Assembly: GCA_011777135.1 (NCBI GenBank)
Contig: JAABVY010000151.1
Location: forward strand, 2,481-10,681
DNA length: 8,201 nt
Direction: 5' to 3'
Source: Candidatus Zixiibacteriota bacterium
GTDB taxonomy: Bacteria > Zixibacteria > MSB-5A5 > JAABVY01
In this document: positions 6,199 to 8,201 of the stretch, in pieces
Layout of the letters: each line of letters starts with the position of its first letter
How positions within the stretch are numbered: position 1 is the stretch's first letter
Position numbers and translations under genes: made by a program
The notes under the pieces: generated by a model
What the model was told of the DNA's origin: nothing
Seen by the model: only the letters and a program-made list of their open reading frames with translations
The model's database searches: none

Positions 6199-6216
6199 AC
6201 GGCATAAGCCTTGCAA
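6199..6216 (+). promoter_or_regulatory. Sigma-54 (-24/-12) promoter, first copy
   Basis: ACGGCATAAGCCTTGCAA contains GGCA and TTGCA with GG (6201-6202) and GC (6213-6214) separated by exactly ten bases, the fixed spacing of sigma-54 promoters (consensus TGGCACG-N4-TTGCW). The deviations are C for T before GG and TA for CG after GGCA. The transcript would start near 6225, leaving about 28 bases before the ATG at 6254. The same 18 bases recur at 6946 with nearly the same distance to the next gene, which strengthens the call. Confidence 0.75.
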
Positions 6217-6253
6217 TTAAATCTGTTCGAAGCGACAACAAGGCAGGAGGCTT

Positions 6254-6478
6254 ATGAAAGTCAGATTTACACTATCAATGGATGATTTAACTGTCGACGG
6301 CGAACATTACGATGCCGTGACTATTGACTGGGTAACCGAAGTGGCCCAGGAGGAGGTACTGGATCTTTCGCAACAGTGGATCACCTCTCAGAATTTCCTG
6401 ACGCAGAGAATGGTCGGCCTTACACGCGTAGGTGAATCATCCTTGACTATCGAGCCGGTAGAAGAAATCGAGGCATGA
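6254..6478 (+). CDS. Small acidic protein of unknown function
   Basis: A 74-residue cytoplasmic-looking protein not matching any family I know. It is very acidic: 15 Asp/Glu against 4 Lys/Arg, with the charge spread along the chain and a closing IEPVEEIEA. It begins with an alternating pattern (KVRFTLSMDDLTVDGEHYDAVTI) that suggests beta strands, then a central stretch VTEVAQEEVLDLSQQWI that could be a helix. No cysteine is present. The start is firm: AGGAGG at 6245-6250, three bases before the ATG. It is the first gene after the sigma-54-type promoter and the membrane-protein gene follows seven bases after the stop, so the two are surely co-transcribed. Its size and charge would suit a small adaptor or inhibitor, but this is speculation. 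Confidence 0.75.
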   Translation: MKVRFTLSMDDLTVDGEHYDAVTIDWVTEVAQEEVLDLSQQWITSQNFLTQRMVGLTRVGESSLTIEPVEEIEA

Positions 6479-6485
6479 GGTAGTA

Positions 6486-6806
6486 ATGCATAACATAATC
6501 GACGCGGTTCTTTCAAGAATCGGATCTGTTGTTGGAGGAACATTCGCTGATATCGGAGCATATCATGATTATTTATATATCCGCTATGGTCCGGATATTA
6601 CCATGGCGATTTACCTCTGTGCCCTGATTCTACTGTTAATAATTATTTTCAAGATTTTCAAACTGGCTTTCAACCTGCTCAGGTTTGTGATAATACCCGC
6701 ATTGCTGGCGGGTTATGTAGCCACAACCTTTTTTTCCGTCAACCTGCTCTCGGTGCTTCCCGTAGTGGGAGCGGCTTTTTCATTTCTATTTCTTCTGAAG
6801 GCATAG
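6486..6806 (+). CDS. Small membrane protein of unknown function
   Basis: A 106-residue protein with three likely membrane segments: about 39-57 (TMAIYLCALILLLIIIF), 65-83 and 86-104. The first 38 residues are polar to amphipathic (MHNIIDAVLSRIGSVVGGTF...) with three tyrosines and an aspartate near the membrane. Between segments one and two is a short basic linker (KIFKLAFNLLR), which by the positive-inside rule puts that linker in the cytoplasm and the N-terminus outside. No catalytic or transport motif is seen. The start ATG is preceded by GAGGTAG. Its gene is tightly coupled to the acidic protein gene, which suggests that the two work together at the inner membrane. Confidence 0.75.
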   Translation: MHNIIDAVLSRIGSVVGGTFADIGAYHDYLYIRYGPDITMAIYLCALILLLIIIFKIFKLAFNLLRFVIIPALLAGYVATTFFSVNLLSVLPVVGAAFSFLFLLKA

Positions 6807-6835
6807 TTTTTCTTAGAGTTGTAGTATAGCAATGC

Positions 6836-6852
6836 AGCCAATAATATTGGCT
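6836..6852. other. Perfect palindrome AGCCAATA-A-TATTGGCT between the two units
   Basis: An 8-bp inverted repeat with a single central base, starting 30 bp after the stop of the membrane protein gene. It could be a weak terminator, but the sequence after it (TAATCCC) lacks a T-run. Its centre is about 116 bp upstream of the -12 GC of the second sigma-54-type promoter, close to the distance of the palindromes before the first promoter, so it may instead be an activator site. Its sequence differs from those palindromes. Confidence 0.35.
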
Positions 6853-6945
6853 TAATCCCATAATTTCAGTTTAAAAGTTCTATTCCATTCTGCAATCCGA
6901 ACTCCTATTGTCCTGCAGCACATCATGTTACATTTATTCATCTGT

Positions 6946-6963
6946 ACGGCATAAGCCTTGCAA
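6946..6963 (+). promoter_or_regulatory. Sigma-54 (-24/-12) promoter, second copy
   Basis: The same 18 bases as at 6199: GG at 6948-6949 and GC at 6960-6961, ten bases between. The flanking sequences of the two copies differ, so this is not a larger duplicated block but a conserved site. The transcript would start near 6973. The C of -12 lies 44 bases before the GTG start at 7005; in the first copy the distance to the ATG is 40. Confidence 0.75.
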
Positions 6964-7004
6964 AATAATTTCTTGAACTAAAATCTAAAATATGGAGATG
7001 GATT

Positions 7005-7163
7005 GTGGGAAGGAAAATTACCAGGTGCCCGCTCTGCCGGAGGGAACTGAAAAAAGTCAACGGAAAAAAGGTCTGTCCCTCATGTGGAGTTAAGGTAGTG
7101 GGGGATACATTCAGAATGCCCCCTCCCGGAAGAATCTACGGCGCCAGAAGAAAAGTCAAATAA
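7005..7163 (+). CDS. Small zinc ribbon protein with GTG start
   Basis: A 52-residue protein, below the size cut-off of many gene finders. It reads MGRKITRCPLCRRELKKV, then C-P-S-C-G, and ends in a basic tail (YGARRKVK). Cys8-x2-Cys11 and Cys24-x2-Cys27, twelve residues apart, form a classic zinc ribbon. It is strongly basic (about 17 Lys/Arg), so nucleic acid binding is plausible. I chose GTG 7005 because GGAG at 6994-6997 lies seven bases upstream and no ATG is available in frame before the first cysteine. It stands directly behind the second sigma-54-type promoter and is 15 bp ahead of the next gene, another zinc ribbon protein, which supports its being real. Confidence 0.72.
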   Translation: MGRKITRCPLCRRELKKVNGKKVCPSCGVKVVGDTFRMPPPGRIYGARRKVK

Positions 7164-7178
7164 ACCAGGGAGCATGAG

Positions 7179-7676
7179 ATGGACAAGCATGAGATCTGCC
7201 CGATCTGCGGAAAACGGATGGGCAAATTCAACCATGTTCATATCTGCGTGGAATGTAATGATCGTTACGGTGATTATTACAACTTTTTTGCAAACGCTGT
7301 GGGTGAGTATAAGGGAGATGAAGGCCGTGAGATGGTCATGATCGAGTGTCCCGGGGCCACAATTTACGATAAAACCAATACAAAAGTCGTGCAGGGTGTG
7401 AAATGGAAGGATCCCCATGATTTCTCAAAGGGTTATGCGATTATCAAAAAAAGAGTATATGCCCCGGATCATCAGCCGAAACGTGTAATTCCAAGAGATA
7501 AAATCAATAATATCTGCCGCTGTCAGGCCTGCCAGGACCTTACTATCAAAATGCGGACATATAACAACCAGAAAAGCCGCGGAACTTATACGCAGGATTC
7601 GCCCATGATGCCCAGGCATAACCCTGGTGAGGATTTTTCACCCCTGCCTGACTCGATTAGATCTTCACTAAAATAG
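7179..7676 (+). CDS. Zinc ribbon protein of unknown function
   Basis: A 165-residue protein. The N-terminus has Cys7-x2-Cys10 (CPICGKRMG) and Cys23-x2-Cys26 (CVECND), a zinc ribbon; a second group Cys113-x-Cys115-x2-Cys118 (CRCQAC) lies near the C-terminus, and a lone Cys57 in between. The middle (about 40-108) is mixed and rich in Lys, Tyr and Asp. The last 35 residues are polar and proline-rich, probably disordered. No membrane segment or signal peptide. The start is supported by GGGAG six bases upstream. It is the second gene of the unit that begins at 7005, and the two ribbons, though different in length, share a C-P-x-C opening. I do not recognise the family; DNA, RNA or protein binding are all possible. 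Confidence 0.78.
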   Translation: MDKHEICPICGKRMGKFNHVHICVECNDRYGDYYNFFANAVGEYKGDEGREMVMIECPGATIYDKTNTKVVQGVKWKDPHDFSKGYAIIKKRVYAPDHQPKRVIPRDKINNICRCQACQDLTIKMRTYNNQKSRGTYTQDSPMMPRHNPGEDFSPLPDSIRSSLK

Positions 7677-7774
7677 CTGTAACCCATAAATCTCAATTGT
7701 TTTGTTTGATCTATTTACAAGCGGGTTTATATTTGAAAAAAGCAATCTGATAATCAAGTCAATTGGAGGATAGG

Positions 7775-8201
7775 GTGAAGAAGTATATTGTCATATTTGG
7801 AGTTCTGGTCTTGATGCCAATTCTGGCCTGCGGAGGGGGAGACCAGGATAGTGCCGCAGGCGAGGCAAGAATTGTACAGCAGTTCCTCGATAATATTTTG
7901 CAGGATGGTGATCTGAGCGAATCTTTCGCAATGCTGGTCAGCGAGGAGCGCATGGCGGTCGGTATGCATGAAGGCTTCTATGATCTTGTTACCGGTAAGG
8001 ACGATGAAAATGTTTCCGAGGATGTCAGGTTATGGCGGGTTAAAATCGATGCGATCGTGCCGGTACCGGATAATGTCCTCTCATATGAAGTAGGGGATGC
8101 CACAGGCGAGGGAGATACACTGGCTGTGCCGGTAACGTTTTCGATCGCCACGGACAACCTGGATAATTTCCTGCTCATGAACATCGATCCGGAAACTTAC
8201 G
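7775..8201 (+). CDS. Putative lipoprotein, partial (continues beyond the window)
   Basis: The first 142 codons of a gene cut by the right edge. It starts with GTG, preceded by GGAGG five bases upstream. The signal peptide MKKYIVIFGVLVLMPILAC ends in I-L-A-C with Cys19 as the lipidated residue, followed by GGGDQDS, a flexible linker rich in Gly and acidic residues. The stretch ARIVQQFLDNILQDGDLSESFAMLVSEER resembles the first helix of small alpha-beta lipoproteins of the NTF2-like kind (for example DUF4878), but the match is weak. It is separated from the zinc ribbon gene by 98 bp with no sigma-54-type promoter in that gap, so it is probably a separate unit. The gap has no clear terminator. 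Confidence 0.8.
   Translation, partial: MKKYIVIFGVLVLMPILACGGGDQDSAAGEARIVQQFLDNILQDGDLSESFAMLVSEERMAVGMHEGFYDLVTGKDDENVSEDVRLWRVKIDAIVPVPDNVLSYEVGDATGEGDTLAVPVTFSIATDNLDNFLLMNIDPETY

Noticed and set aside
7754..7969. Minus-strand open frames opposite the lipoprotein at 7775
   Set aside because: The plus-strand frame has a ribosome binding site, signal peptide and lipobox; the opposite frames have none of these.
1..8201. CRISPR array, tRNA, rRNA, insertion sequence or prophage
   Set aside because: No regularly spaced repeats, cloverleaf-like sequence, transposase motifs or phage structural genes were seen on either strand.

Overview
The window reads as one piece of chromosome from an uncultivated Gram-negative bacterium of the FCB/Zixibacteria kind. 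This is an inference from four things seen together: a secreted protein with the 'choice-of-anchor V' layout and a CxxCH motif ending in two dockerin repeats of the GDAN...VNVSDAVWIINFVFVGG type, two lipoprotein signal peptides, moderate GC, and clear AGGAGG-type ribosome binding sites. No rRNA, tRNA, CRISPR array, transposase or phage gene was found. Genes are on both strands and tightly packed.

Layout. (1) 1-1169: a divergent pair, the start of a lipoprotein gene on the minus strand and a secreted heme-motif/dockerin protein on the plus strand. (2) 1205-3778, minus: hemW then rarA, housekeeping genes for heme trafficking and replication-fork maintenance, probably co-transcribed. The hemW leader can fold into two mutually exclusive hairpins. 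(3) 4067-5102, plus: a secreted DUF2914 protein and a NUDIX hydrolase, 19 nt apart. (4) 5104-5970, minus: a 288-residue cysteine-rich protein I do not recognise, meeting the NUDIX gene tail to tail with one base between the stop codons. (5) 6199-7676, plus: two small transcription units, each preceded by the same 18-nt sequence ACGGCATAAGCCTTGCAA, which fits a sigma-54 (-24/-12) promoter. Unit 1 encodes a very acidic 74-residue protein and a 106-residue membrane protein. Unit 2 encodes a 52-residue zinc ribbon (GTG start, easy to miss) and a 165-residue protein with a zinc ribbon at its N-terminus. (6) 7775-8201: the start of another lipoprotein.

The most interesting part is 5971-7676. Two sigma-54-type promoters with identical core sequence and nearly identical distance to their start codons suggest one signal switches on both units. 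Upstream of the first lie two palindromes, each centred on CAC and 19 bp apart, where an activator of the NtrC type would be expected to bind. No enhancer-binding protein or rpoN gene is in the window, and the products match no family I know, so the function of this putative regulon is open. Everything rests on reading the sequence by eye; no database search was run.
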